A stretch of 64,000 nucleotides of DNA from Gardnerella vaginalis. GTDB taxonomy: Bacteria; Actinomycetota; Actinomycetes; Actinomycetales; Bifidobacteriaceae. The first letter of the stretch is position 1. Every line of letters begins with the position of its first letter. The DNA is taken from the NCBI GenBank assembly GCA_946997215.1, contig CAMPUL010000002.1, forward strand, positions 1-64,000. Direction: 5' to 3'. Under the pieces are notes generated by a model, which was given only the letters and a program-made list of their open reading frames with translations, made no database searches and was not told the DNA's origin. The translations under genes and the position numbers were made by a program. Positions 35,845 to 46,500 of this stretch are shown one piece after another.

Positions 35845-37224
35845 TTACCGCCTCACCTTCTGATTAATAACCACTTGAATATTGCTATAAGAGCTTAAAT
35901 CCGGATCATGTTTTGCTATTCCAGCGTCTTTACAAAGATGATCAATAGCAACCTTTAATCCGCTTTGAACAGTATGCCAATCGTGGCCTGAGCCTTTAGA
36001 AATCATTGTTATAACGCTTATTCCAGCTTTGTGTGCTGCTATAGCAATAGTGGATTGGTTTATTTGTGATTTTGGATCCCATGCTCCTGCTATTGAATAA
36101 TAATTTTGATTTAATGGAGCGTTTTTTCTCATTATGTTTGCTGGAATATGTTTTTCGTATTCCTTGCGATTCCCGTTAAAATAGCGGTTTATTGTTTCGT
36201 TTTTATTCTTGTAAGTTGGCTCTAATTCTCCGCCAGCAGAATACATGTTTCCAAATAACTTTGGATATGCTGGAACTATTTGAGTTGCACAAGTTCCACC
36301 TTGAGAAAATCCTCCCATAAGCCAAAGTGCTGGATTTGTGCTTGCAGGAAGATTTTTGCGAATCCAGCTAACAACATCTTTAGTTAGGTACGTTTGAGCA
36401 TTCCCATAAACCTTTGTGTTTGCGCAAAGTGAATTGTGTGTTGAAGTGCCATTTTGGTCTGGGGAAACAACAATCGGAGCTAAACCATTGTGTTTTTTAG
36501 CGTAAGCATCTAAAGTGTTCACTATTTCGCTTGCAGCAAATAGTCTATTAGGGCTTCCTGGCTGTCCAGAAAGAAGAACCATTACAGGAAGTTTTGGAGC
36601 AAATTTTGTTAGCGCAGCTGGAGGAAGATACACGTTTGCGATTCTAGCGCGGAAGTTTGATTGTGTTGCAGGAATTCTAACAGAGCGGCTAATGCCTTTG
36701 GATGGCATTTTAGGCAGTTTTTTCTGATCTGCTAGTAAGTTCCAATCTTTAATCTCCATAATGGCATTGTGTTTATTATGCTCTTCTAGCTTTGGGTAAT
36801 TTCCTAATCCAAAAACAGATCCAATAGTCGTGTATTCTCCGTAAATCATATTTACGCGAATCATTGTTGCTAAAACAAATAAGATAATCGAAAAAATAGC
36901 GAAAGCTCTTCTGCATCCTTTAGAAATTATTGCAGCACTTAGAGCAAAGCCTACGGCAGCAAATCCTCCTGCAATCGAAAAAATCACAAGCCATCCAAGA
37001 CTTACGCCAAACACAAGAAAAACGTCGGATATTAGCCAAGTTATGAATCCAAAAATAATGGCAAATAAAAATGCTGAGCCTAATTGAGTTAAGAGTTTTG
37101 AAAAATACTTAGACTTTTTAGGTTTTGTAATTAAAAGAACAGCTAAGCATAATCCAGATATTGCGAATATGCTTATAGGTAGAATGCCGTGCATTAAGTT
37201 AATTGTGGCAATAAATTGCTTCAT
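35845..37224 (-). CDS. Membrane-anchored esterase (esterase D / antigen 85-like fold)
   Basis: 459 aa. Four helices in the first ~125 residues, then an extracytoplasmic alpha/beta-hydrolase: oxyanion-side LSGQPGSPNRLF (~218-229), nucleophile GFSQGG with Ser307, a likely acid in GAWDPKS and His in GSGHDWHTVQSG. This is the PF00756-type fold shared with mycolyltransferases. Its gene directly precedes the aminoacyl-phosphatidylglycerol synthase-like gene. In Pseudomonas an aminoacyl-PG hydrolase gene is paired with the synthase gene, so deacylation of the product is a reasonable hypothesis here, but other surface esters are possible. Starts with ATG at 37224. Confidence 0.82.
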   Translation of the reverse strand: MKQFIATINLMHGILPISIFAISGLCLAVLLITKPKKSKYFSKLLTQLGSAFLFAIIFGFITWLISDVFLVFGVSLGWLVIFSIAGGFAAVGFALSAAIISKGCRRAFAIFSIILFVLATMIRVNMIYGEYTTIGSVFGLGNYPKLEEHNKHNAIMEIKDWNLLADQKKLPKMPSKGISRSVRIPATQSNFRARIANVYLPPAALTKFAPKLPVMVLLSGQPGSPNRLFAASEIVNTLDAYAKKHNGLAPIVVSPDQNGTSTHNSLCANTKVYGNAQTYLTKDVVSWIRKNLPASTNPALWLMGGFSQGGTCATQIVPAYPKLFGNMYSAGGELEPTYKNKNETINRYFNGNRKEYEKHIPANIMRKNAPLNQNYYSIAGAWDPKSQINQSTIAIAAHKAGISVITMISKGSGHDWHTVQSGLKVAIDHLCKDAGIAKHDPDLSSYSNIQVVINQKVRR

Positions 37225-37505
37225 TCTTACTGTTCCTTAAAACCTCGCTAGATTGAAGATAACAAACACAACCATTGCAAATATAGTATATAATCCTTAA
37301 AATTTTCTATATTTTGTCATCTATTATAATGATAAATGCTATAGAACATCTTACAATACATCAAAAGTATGAATATGCATAGTTTTATACGATTTTTGTA
37401 TGACGATAGCGATACTTAAGATGTATATGTAACACATGCATGCGTTAAGAACGTAATAAACGTAATATGCATTAAACATTAGGCGTAAATCAGAAGGGTG
37501 CAAAA
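37225..37505. other. Divergent promoter region, esterase / LTA-synthase-like gene
   Basis: 281 A+T-rich bases with no gene. ACGTAATA is repeated at 37451-37458 and 37460-37467. AGAAGGG at about 37491-37497 is the ribosome-binding site that fixes the TTG start at 37506. Promoters for both divergent units must lie here but none is clear enough to place. Confidence 0.5.
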
Positions 37506-39587
37506 TTGCCATTAAGCAATTCTCTTACAATTTTTAAGCAATTTGAGCGTTTTAAGATTAGGTTTGCTCGTTGGACGTACTCCGTTATGTTTGTTGCTTT
37601 TTGCGCAATAATGGTTATGATTGTGCAGCTTTCTGTACAGCGTTCTGGTCGAGTAGAAATGACTTCATCACTTTCGGCAAGCGCTTGGAACATAATCTCA
37701 AAAATGTGGCTTAAGCTTAATTTTGTTTTTGTGCTTAATCTTCTTATTCTTGCGTTGATTTATGGTATTTTGCTAATAATCATAAACCGTTTTTGGATTA
37801 CGTCTGCTATTTTGATTAGCGCATCTATAATTGTTTCTGTTATTGAATATATGAAAGTGAATGTTCGATACGAAACGATTCTTCCAGCTGACTTAAACTT
37901 TTTAAGAAGTAATACTGGAAACATTGCATCTTTTCTTCCAGACAACGCAAATGCCGTTATTTTTAGCTCTATTGTTGCTGTTCTAATAACTTGGGTTATT
38001 GCGCTTTTATTGCATGTTTTAGATGTTAATCATGGAAAAATCGTTATTATTGCAAATTTAAGAACTTCGATTTTGGTTCGTGTTGTAACTTTAATCGCAT
38101 TATTAGCGACTTTTGGATGGTATATTTGCACAGTTGGAACTGTTGATTCTAGCGCAAACAATTTTGCTAAGTTTATGGGAGATACGCCATCAATGTGGGA
38201 CTCCGTTTACGACGCTCAAAGAAACGGCGCATTAGTGGCATTTTTAAGGCAAGTAAACCCAAAGGTTATGGATAAGCCTGCGGATTACAGTGAGCGAACT
38301 ATGAGCGCTTTGCTAGAAAAATACAATAAAGAAGCAAAGAAAATAAACGCCTCTAGAAAATCAAAAATCTCCGATAATACTGTTGTTTATGTGCTTTCGG
38401 AATCATTCTCTAATCCAATAAGAGTTCCTGGATTGCAACTAAATAAGAATCCAATGCCATTTATAAGCTCTTTGAAAGAGAAAACAGATAGCGGTTTAAT
38501 GCTTTCTTCTGGCTACGGCGGAGGAACTGCAAACCTTGAATATATGTCGCTTACGGGATTGAGCATGGTGAACTTTAACTCATCTCTTACAAGCCCGTAT
38601 CAGCAACTTGTTCCAAATTCTTCTTGGACTCCTACGATTAACAGGTATTGGGGGAGTGAATCTAATTCCATAGCATTCCACCCGTATGAGCCGAGTATGT
38701 ACTTGCGCTCAACAAACTATAAGAAGTTTGGTTTTAGTAAGTTCTACTCGCTAGAAGCTCCTAATGTTATTGCGCACAAAAATATGCTTGATAAATCGCC
38801 TTATGTTTGCGACGAGTCTGCGTATAAAAGCGCGTTTGAAAAAATCGCTTCTAGTAAAAATAACCAATTTGTGCAAATAGTCACAATGCAAAATCATATG
38901 CCATTTAGGAATTGGTATAAGAACAATGATTTTAAGGCTAGTTCAAAGCCTGGCTCGCCAAAGCTTGGAAGCTCGGAGATATCTTCGATTGAAACATACG
39001 CTAAGGGAGTGAATTATACTGATAAAGCAACTCAAGCGTTCTTAAATGATTTAGATTCTATAAATAAGCCAGTGACTGTTGTATTCTATGGAGATCATCT
39101 TCCTGGAATATATAGTACTGCTAGCGACGATGAGAATAATTCTCTAGATTTGCATTTAACGGATTATTTTATTTGGTCAAATAAAAAAGCTAGAGAAAAT
39201 AAGCAAAAAGAAGATAATTCTAGTGGTAATAATGCTAGAGATAATAATGCTAATAAGAATAAAGTCAAAGATTCTTATTCTTCGCCAAACTTCTTTATAT
39301 CTCAAGTGGCATCTCACACAAATTCTAAAGTTTCGCCATATCTTGCATTCCTAACACGATTGCACGAAAAGATTAGTGCAATGGAGCCTCCTGTTGTAAA
39401 TAAGATTCAAGGTTGGGATAGAATTCCGCAAGGTCAGTCCATCTATTTGAATCCAAATGGAAAGCCAATGATTGCTAGTAGTATGAACAAAGAAACTAAG
39501 CAATTATTGAATGATTACCGTTTGATTCAATACGATATTACAGCTGGAAAGCATTATCTTAAAAACACAAACTTTCTTGGTTTTTAA
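37506..39587 (+). CDS. LTA synthase-like sulfatase-fold phosphoglycerol transferase
   Basis: 693 aa. Five predicted helices in the first ~210 residues and an extracytoplasmic sulfatase-type domain. Metal/nucleophile residues match LtaS: Glu299 (VLSESF), Thr341 (GGGTANLEYMSLTG), and Asp530-His531 (FYGDHLPG). LtaS enzymes polymerise glycerol phosphate from phosphatidylglycerol. Asn/Lys-rich insert near 560-595. The TTG start at 37506 is supported by AGAAGGG at correct spacing; the next Met is at residue 28, inside the first helix. Its stop overlaps the purD stop (TTAA, convergent). Enzymes of this family in Bifidobacteriaceae may make a modified glycolipid polymer; product unproven. Confidence 0.88.
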   Translation: MPLSNSLTIFKQFERFKIRFARWTYSVMFVAFCAIMVMIVQLSVQRSGRVEMTSSLSASAWNIISKMWLKLNFVFVLNLLILALIYGILLIIINRFWITSAILISASIIVSVIEYMKVNVRYETILPADLNFLRSNTGNIASFLPDNANAVIFSSIVAVLITWVIALLLHVLDVNHGKIVIIANLRTSILVRVVTLIALLATFGWYICTVGTVDSSANNFAKFMGDTPSMWDSVYDAQRNGALVAFLRQVNPKVMDKPADYSERTMSALLEKYNKEAKKINASRKSKISDNTVVYVLSESFSNPIRVPGLQLNKNPMPFISSLKEKTDSGLMLSSGYGGGTANLEYMSLTGLSMVNFNSSLTSPYQQLVPNSSWTPTINRYWGSESNSIAFHPYEPSMYLRSTNYKKFGFSKFYSLEAPNVIAHKNMLDKSPYVCDESAYKSAFEKIASSKNNQFVQIVTMQNHMPFRNWYKNNDFKASSKPGSPKLGSSEISSIETYAKGVNYTDKATQAFLNDLDSINKPVTVVFYGDHLPGIYSTASDDENNSLDLHLTDYFIWSNKKARENKQKEDNSSGNNARDNNANKNKVKDSYSSPNFFISQVASHTNSKVSPYLAFLTRLHEKISAMEPPVVNKIQGWDRIPQGQSIYLNPNGKPMIASSMNKETKQLLNDYRLIQYDITAGKHYLKNTNFLGF

Positions 39588-40861
39588 TTTTTCAATGCTT
39601 TAAGTGCTTTAGACGCAATGTCGTGCCTATAAAACATGTTAGAAAGATTAAGATTGTCTAATATGCTATAGGCTTTTGATTGAGCATCTTTAACATCTTT
39701 GCCATTTACTTGCAAAAGTGCCACTCTTCCAGAAGACGTTACAAGATTATTGTTTTCGTCTAATTTAACACCAGAATAGTAAACATTTTGATCTGCACTA
39801 TTAAGAGTGATTTGTGGCAGAGATGTTCCTGTAACAAGCTTTCCAGGGTAGCCTTTGCTTGCTAACACAACGCCGAGAGTTACACCATTTTTAGCCCAAG
39901 TAAATGTTGGCTCTTTGCCATGCAAGATGTTAAAAATAGCTTCGCCAAAGTCGCTAGTAAGTCTTGGAAGAACAACTTCGGTTTCTGGGTCTCCAAAGCG
40001 AGCGTTAAATTCTATGACTTTTGCACCTTGCGCTGTGTTAATCAATCCAGCATACAAAATTCCTGTAAAAGGCATGCCTTCGCTTGCAAGAGCTTGCAAA
40101 GTTGGGCGCACGATTTTATCAATCGCTTGTTTTACAACGTAATCGCTGATTTGCGGAACTGGGCTGTATGCTCCCATTCCGCCTGTGTTTGGGCCAGTAT
40201 CGCCGTCGTGAGCACGCTTGTGATCTTGAGAAATAGGCATAACCCAAAAATCTGTTCCGTTAGCAAAACTCATTAATGAGAATTCTTCGCCTTCTAAGAA
40301 CTCTTCTATAACAACTTTTGCTCCAGCTTTGCCAAAACGGTGGTCTACAAAAATATCTTCTAAAGCTGCTAGCGCCTCATCAACGCTTGTTGCCACTGTT
40401 ACGCCTTTTCCAGCAGCCAAACCGTCTGCTTTAATAACAATAGGAGCGCCTTGCTTTTTAACGTACTCAATAGCTGGTTCTAGCTCACTAAATGTTTTGT
40501 AGGCAGCTGTTGGAATATTGTGCCTTTGCATAAGTTGCTTTGCAAAATCCTTAGAGCCTTCAATCTGAGCAGCCGCTTTGTTTGGGCCAAATGCTGGTAT
40601 TCCGTTCGCTTCAAAATCGTCAACAATGCCATTCATAAGAGGCACTTCAGGGCCAATAAAAGCAAAGTCGTAGTTGTTGTTCTTAACAAATTCGATTAAA
40701 GCGTTGTGATCCGATTCGCTAATGTTTTCAATTTTGATTCCGCTTTTAATCATGCCTGGGTTTCCAGGAGCAACTGTGACTTCGCTAACGCTTTTACTCG
40801 CTAAAAATGCAACTGCGATTGCGTGTTCTCGTGCGCCTGAGCCTACAACTAAAACTTTCAT
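39584..40861 (-). CDS. purD: Phosphoribosylamine-glycine ligase (GARS)
   Basis: 425 aa ATP-grasp enzyme joining phosphoribosylamine and glycine to GAR. N-terminal VLVVGSGAREHAIA, IGPEVPLMNGI, and the diagnostic QDHKRAHDGDTGPNTGGMGAYSP are all present, as is FNARFGDPETEVVLPRL near the ATP-grasp metal site. It is the last gene of the minus-strand pur cluster, 32 bases after purM. Its stop codon overlaps that of the LTA-synthase-like gene, so no terminator separates them. Confidence 0.97.
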   Translation of the reverse strand: MKVLVVGSGAREHAIAVAFLASKSVSEVTVAPGNPGMIKSGIKIENISESDHNALIEFVKNNNYDFAFIGPEVPLMNGIVDDFEANGIPAFGPNKAAAQIEGSKDFAKQLMQRHNIPTAAYKTFSELEPAIEYVKKQGAPIVIKADGLAAGKGVTVATSVDEALAALEDIFVDHRFGKAGAKVVIEEFLEGEEFSLMSFANGTDFWVMPISQDHKRAHDGDTGPNTGGMGAYSPVPQISDYVVKQAIDKIVRPTLQALASEGMPFTGILYAGLINTAQGAKVIEFNARFGDPETEVVLPRLTSDFGEAIFNILHGKEPTFTWAKNGVTLGVVLASKGYPGKLVTGTSLPQITLNSADQNVYYSGVKLDENNNLVTSSGRVALLQVNGKDVKDAQSKAYSILDNLNLSNMFYRHDIASKALKALKN

Positions 40862-40893
40862 CTTTAATCCTTTATTGCTTTAAGATTTTGGAA

Positions 40894-41928
40894 TTATAAC
40901 AACTCAACTGCAACGTTTTCGCGCTTAATCATTTTGCCAATAACATACGCTTGTTCATTATTGCTTTTAAGGTTTTGCATAGCTTCATCGGCTTTATTTG
41001 CATCAATTGCTAATATCATTCCGATTCCCATGTTAAAAACATTGAACATTTCTGCGTGAGGAACTTTTCCAGCTTTTTCAATAATGCTGAAAATAGGTGG
41101 AACGCTCCAGCTTGACGTGTCAATTTTTGCAGCCAAATCGTCAGCGTACATGCGCGGAACATTTTCAATAAAACCGCCGCCTGTAATATGAGCCACACCT
41201 TTAATAAGATGATTCGCAAATAGTGGTTTTAGTGCTTTAACGTAGATTTTTGTAGGCTCTAAAAGAACTTCGCCAATCGTTTTTCCATCAAGCTCATCTA
41301 ATTTTGTATTAACGCTAAATCCTGCTTCTTCAAACAAAGCTTTGCGAACAAGAGAGAATCCGTTTGAGTGCACTCCCGAAGATGCAAGTCCTATAAGAGT
41401 GTCTCCAGCTTGTATTTTGCTTCCGTCAACAATGTTTTCTCTTTCTGCAACGCCTACAGCAAATCCCGCAAGATCGTACTCATCTTGATTATACATTCCT
41501 GGCATTTCTGCAGTTTCACCGCCAATTAACGCTGCTTCTGATTGCACGCATCCGTCTGCAACGCCTGAAACCACTTGCTCGAGTATTTCTGGATTGTTTT
41601 TTCCGCAAGCAATGTAATCAAGGAAGAATAGCGGCTCGGCACCTTGAGCTGCAATGTCGTTTACGCACATTGCTACGCAATCAACGCCAATCGTATTATG
41701 CTTTTGCATCATTTGCGCAATCATCAACTTTGTGCCAACTCCATCTGTTCCAGAAATTAGCACTGGGTCTTTGTAACCAAGGCTTGCTAAATCAAATAGT
41801 CCGCCAAAACCGCCGATTCCGCCCATAACGCCTGGTCTTTTTGTGCGATTTACGTGGGATTTTATTCTTCGCAGAACCTCGTAGCCAGCTTCTACGCTAA
41901 CACCAGCTTGTTCATATGCGTTTGGCAT
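40894..41928 (-). CDS. purM: Phosphoribosylformylglycinamidine cyclo-ligase (AIR synthetase)
   Basis: 344 aa. Closes FGAM to AIR with ATP. Recognised by [18 protein letters not shown], the glycine loop [22 protein letters not shown], and [11 protein letters not shown], and the later [15 protein letters not shown] 41928 has AAGGATTC upstream. It follows purF by 60 bases, a gap filled by a 9-bp triplicate. Confidence 0.97.
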   Translation of the reverse strand: MPNAYEQAGVSVEAGYEVLRRIKSHVNRTKRPGVMGGIGGFGGLFDLASLGYKDPVLISGTDGVGTKLMIAQMMQKHNTIGVDCVAMCVNDIAAQGAEPLFFLDYIACGKNNPEILEQVVSGVADGCVQSEAALIGGETAEMPGMYNQDEYDLAGFAVGVAERENIVDGSKIQAGDTLIGLASSGVHSNGFSLVRKALFEEAGFSVNTKLDELDGKTIGEVLLEPTKIYVKALKPLFANHLIKGVAHITGGGFIENVPRMYADDLAAKIDTSSWSVPPIFSIIEKAGKVPHAEMFNVFNMGIGMILAIDANKADEAMQNLKSNNEQAYVIGKMIKRENVAVELL

Positions 41929-41950
41929 TTAAGAATCCTTTCGTGTTTGT

Positions 41951-41977
41951 TTTAAGTGTTTTAAGTATTTTAAGTGT
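41951..41977. repeat. 9-bp triplicate after the purF stop codon
   Basis: TTTAAGTGT, TTTAAGTAT, TTTAAGTGT at 41951-41959, 41960-41968, 41969-41977. In addition, on the minus strand the final purF codons and stop come from an imperfect 12-bp duplication (TGCGATTCAAAC / TGCGATTAAACT). Confidence 0.88.
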
Positions 41978-41988
41978 TTAGTCGAAGT

Positions 41989-43482
41989 TTAATCGCAGTT
42001 TGAATCGCAAAAATTATATTTACTATTCTTTTTAATATTCTCTAAAACTTCCTTGTCTTCTTTAGAAAGCGAAGCTAAGAATTCATCTCGGTAGTCATCT
42101 AAAGCAGTAGGGTAGTCGCCATTAAAATACGCTACGCATAATCCTCCGTATGGAGCAGGCTTATTTAACCCAATAGACTCAACAAGACCGTCTAAAGACA
42201 AGAATGCTAAGGAGTCAGCGCCAATATACTCGCGAATTTGCTCAACGGAATGTTTAGCTGCAATAAGCTCTTTAGTAGTTTGAATATCGATTCCGTAGAA
42301 GCACGGGTATTTAAGAGGAGGCGAAGAGATTCGCATATGAACCTCTTTAGCGCCCGCTTCTCTAAGAAGACGAACAATCCTTTTAGACGTGGTTCCGCGA
42401 ACGATTGAATCGTCAATAACAATTACGCGCTTTCCCTTAACAACACCTCTAACAGCCGAAAGCTTCATGCGAACGCCTTGCTCTCTAAGCTCTTGAGTTG
42501 GCTGAATAAAAGTGCGAGCAACATATTGATTTTTAATCAAACCCATCTCGTTAGGGATTCCACTTGTTTCGGCGTATCCTGCAGCGGCAGAAAGAGACGA
42601 ATTAGGCACGCCAATCACCATATCTGCGTCTACAGGAGACTCTTTAGCTAAGCGTGCTCCCATGCGTTTTCGCGCAGAATGAACATTAATGCCGTATATG
42701 TTAGAATCCGGGCGAGCAAAATAGATAAACTCCATTGAGCAAACAGCGTGCTGAATATTTTTTGCATAACGCTCAATCTTGTATCCATCGTTATTAATAA
42801 CGATTATCTCGCCAGGTTCAATGTCTCTAATAAACTCCGCGCTAACAATATCTAAAGCGCAAGTTTCCGATGCAAGAACGTAAGCACCATTACTCATTCT
42901 TCCTAGACTAAGCGGCCTAAAACCATTAGGATCCGTTGCTCCAATAAGTGCGTCTTCTGTAAGAAGCAAGTATGCAAAACCGCCATGAACAGTTAACAGC
43001 GCATCTTTAAGCTTATCCATAAACGAAGTTTTATTCGACCTTCTAATAAGATGCATCAAAACTTCTGTATCGGAGTTAGAGTGGAAAATCGCTCCACAAT
43101 CTTCTAGCTTATTTCTAAGAGTTGTGCAATTAGTAAGATTGCCATTATGCCCTAAAGCAACATCTCCATCATGGAAAGAAAACAGAAAAGGTTGAATGTT
43201 CTCAACACTTCCAGATCCAGCAGTCGCGTAGCGAACGTGGCCAATCGCGCTGTTTCCAGTAAGATGCTTCATAATGTCTTCGTTCGCAAAAACTTTAGTT
43301 AAAAGACCTAAGTTTCTGTATCCTTTAAGATGACCATTATCGTTGGCAACTATTCCAGCACCTTCTTGGCCTCTATGTTGCAATGCGTGCAAGCCAAAGT
43401 AGGTAAGTCTTGCGGCATCGGAATGACCCCACACTCCAAAAACGCCACATTCTTCGTGAACTCCTTCAAGCTCAGCAGACAT
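41989..43482 (-). CDS. purF: Amidophosphoribosyltransferase
   Basis: 497 aa, first committed enzyme of purine synthesis (PRPP + Gln to phosphoribosylamine). The glutaminase nucleophile is Cys12 after an 11-residue propeptide ([10 protein letters not shown]), the long form of the B. subtilis type; PRPP loop [14 protein letters not shown] is present. Of the four iron-sulfur ligands of that type, Cys in AVCSMEF, PCFYG and GLCVAYF are present, but the fourth position is Tyr (C-V-A-Y instead of C-x-x-C). ATG 43482 is preferred because AGGGGGTG lies upstream; GTG 43488 is in frame. Confidence 0.96.
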   Translation of the reverse strand: MSAELEGVHEECGVFGVWGHSDAARLTYFGLHALQHRGQEGAGIVANDNGHLKGYRNLGLLTKVFANEDIMKHLTGNSAIGHVRYATAGSGSVENIQPFLFSFHDGDVALGHNGNLTNCTTLRNKLEDCGAIFHSNSDTEVLMHLIRRSNKTSFMDKLKDALLTVHGGFAYLLLTEDALIGATDPNGFRPLSLGRMSNGAYVLASETCALDIVSAEFIRDIEPGEIIVINNDGYKIERYAKNIQHAVCSMEFIYFARPDSNIYGINVHSARKRMGARLAKESPVDADMVIGVPNSSLSAAAGYAETSGIPNEMGLIKNQYVARTFIQPTQELREQGVRMKLSAVRGVVKGKRVIVIDDSIVRGTTSKRIVRLLREAGAKEVHMRISSPPLKYPCFYGIDIQTTKELIAAKHSVEQIREYIGADSLAFLSLDGLVESIGLNKPAPYGGLCVAYFNGDYPTALDDYRDEFLASLSKEDKEVLENIKKNSKYNFCDSNCD

Positions 43483-43551
43483 TCGCACCCCCTATATTTT
43501 CAAAATCGCAATAAATATTTTGATTAGAATAATTAAACACACAATCCCCAA

Positions 43552-46500
43552 TCATGACGTAAAGTATTCAACTCCAGCGCTAAAAATGTTTTGTGTTCTA
43601 AAATCAGGAATATTTACGTACAAGCCGTTACCGCTGCGCTCGCAATGACCCATTTTTCCGAATACTCTTCCATCTGGGCTGGTGATTCCTTCTACAGCCA
43701 TAAGTGATCCATTTGGATTTACTTTAAGGTTCATACTTGGAACGCCATTGCTATCAACATATTGCGTTGCAATTTGGCCGTTTTGTATAAGAGTATCCAT
43801 AACTTCTGGTAATGCTACGAATCGTCCCTCGCCATGAGATATTGCAACACTATGAACATCGCCAACTTTGCAATTTGAAAGCCAAGGAGAAAGATTAGAT
43901 GCAACTCGAGTTCTAACAATCTTGCTTTGATGCCTTCCAATAGTGTTAAACGTTAAAGTTGGGCATTCTGCATCCATTGGAATAATATCTCCAAATGGAA
44001 CAAGACCGAGCTTAATAAGAGCCTGGAAGCCGTTGCAAATGCCAAGCATTAAGCCATCGCGATTGTTTAGCAAATCGCGAACAGAGTCGCTAACGGCAGG
44101 GTTTCTAAAGAATGCCGTTATAAACTTGGCAGAACCGTCTGGCTCATCGCCTCCAGAGAAGCCGCCAGGAATCATAACAATTTGGCTTTTATTAATCTCT
44201 TTAACAAGCTCTTTTGCGGATTCTACAACATCATCAGCGCTTAAATTATTGATTATAAGCGTTTTGCATTCTGCTCCAGCTTTTTCAAACGCTGCTTGAG
44301 TGTCGTATTCGCAATTGTTTCCAGGGAAAACTGGAATGATTACGCGTGGCTTACTCAATGGCGTTCTTCTATTAGATTTCATATGATTTCTAACAGGCTT
44401 GCGATTAGTGGAATTTATTTCGCGAACTGCGCTTCCTTTACCTCGATATGGGAAAATGCCCTCTAGTGGACTTTCCCAATCTTCCTGTAAGTCATCTAAA
44501 CTAATGATTTCGTTGCAAGCATAAAGCTTAAATTCATTGCACGTTTGTCCAATAACTTCAACGTTTACAAGATCCTCGCTAAACTTGCTTGAAAAATCGT
44601 CAACGTTAAAATCTTCTTCCACTTCTACAAAGAAAGTTCCGTATCTAGACTTAAACAAGTCGTCTGTTTTAACAGAGTCGTTAAGCTTTAATCCAATATG
44701 GTTGCCCAAAGCCATCTTAAACAAGCTTTCCGCACTAGCTCCAAAACCTGGAGTGCTAATCGCTAGCGCGCGCTTGTTTGAAGTAAGATTTTCAACAATC
44801 CTAATCGCTTCTAAGAAGCTTTGAGCGTTAGGAGTGATTCCATCTTCCTTATATTTAGGCAATATTCTTAGGATTTTACTGTTGGTTTTTTTGAATTCTG
44901 GAGAAACAACATTTCGCGCGTCTCCTGTAGAAACAGCAAAGGATATAAGAGTTGGGGGAACGTCAAGATTTTCAAAGCTTCCGCTCATAGAGTCTTTACC
45001 GCCAATCGCGCCAACACCAAAATCAATTTGTGCGCTTAAAGCGCCAAGAACTGCTGCAGTAGGTTTTCCCCATCTTTCTGGAACATTTTGCGGTTTGCCA
45101 AAATATTCTTGAAGGCTTAAATAAGCGTTTTCGATTGTAAAACCACTTGCTACAAGCTTTGCCAAAGATTCTACAACCGATATGTATGCTCCCGTAAATT
45201 GATTCTTTTCCATAATGTATGGGTTAAATCCCCAAGACATTGCAGAAGCTGTGTTTGTTTCGCCAAATACTGGGAATTTTGCGCTCATCGCTTGTGCTGG
45301 AGTTAGCTGTCTGCGGCCGCCAAATGGCATAAGAACTGTTGCGGCTCCAATAGTGGAGTCAAACATTTCGCTAAGGCCTTTGTTTGAGCAAACGTTTATG
45401 TTAGAAACAAGATTTTTAATGCGCTCAGCTAAAGACTTGTCAGAGTAAACTCCACTTTCGTCTTGCCACTTTGTAGCATAATTTTTGCCATTTTCAACGT
45501 GAATATCTTGCGTTTTTGGAGCGCCATTAGAAGCTAGGAATTTGCGGCTTAGATCAACAATTGTTTTTCCTCGCCAAGTCATTTTCATTCGAGCTTCTTT
45601 TGTAACAGTAGCTACAATTTGCGCTTCCAAATTTTCTTGACGCGCGTAGCTCAAAAATTCGTCTGCGTCGCTTGCAGAAACATCAACTGCCATTCGCTCT
45701 TGAGATTCAGAAATCGCAAGTTCCGTTCCATCAAGACCTTCGTATTTTTTAGACACTTTGTCTAAGTTAATAATCAAGCCGTCTGCGATTTCGCCTGTAG
45801 CAACGCTTACGCCACCAGCGCCAAAATCGTTGCAACGCTTAATAAGACGGCATGCGTCTTTGCGTCTAAAAAGTCTTTGCAACTTGCGTTCAATAGGTGC
45901 ATTTCCTTTTTGAACTTCTGCTCCGCACTCCTCAATGCTGTCTGCGTCTTGAGCTTTAGAAGCTCCAGTTGCTCCGCCAATTCCGTCTCTTCCAGTTCTG
46001 CCGCCTAGAAGAATAATCACATCTCCTGGTTCAGGTGTTTCTCTTCTAACATGGTCTGCTGGGGTAGCTGCTACAACCGCTCCAACTTCCATTCGTTTTG
46101 CAACATATCCTGGGTGGTAAATCTCGTGTACTTCGCCTGTTGCTAATCCAATTTGATTTCCGTAAGACGAGTAGCCTGCAGCTGCAGACGTTACGATTTT
46201 CCGTTGAGATAGTTTTCCTTCTAAAGTTTCGCTAATAGGCGTTCTAGGGTCGGCTGCTCCAGTTACGCGCATTGCTTGATATACGTAGGAGCGTCCCGAA
46301 AGAGGGTCTCGAATGCATCCGCCAATGCATGTTGCCGCGCCGCCAAAAGGTTCGATTTCTGTAGGATGATTATGCGTTTCGTTTTTGAACAAAAATAGCC
46401 AGTCTTCATCGTGACCATTAACGTCAACTTTTACTTTTACTGTGCACGCATTGATTTCTTCGGATTCGTCTAAGTTTTTAAGCTTTCCTGTATGCTTCAA

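Noticed and set aside
41989-43482. Frameshift or truncation suspected in purF because of the altered CxxC
   Set aside because: The frame is continuous with normal length and conserved sequence on both sides, so it is a substitution.
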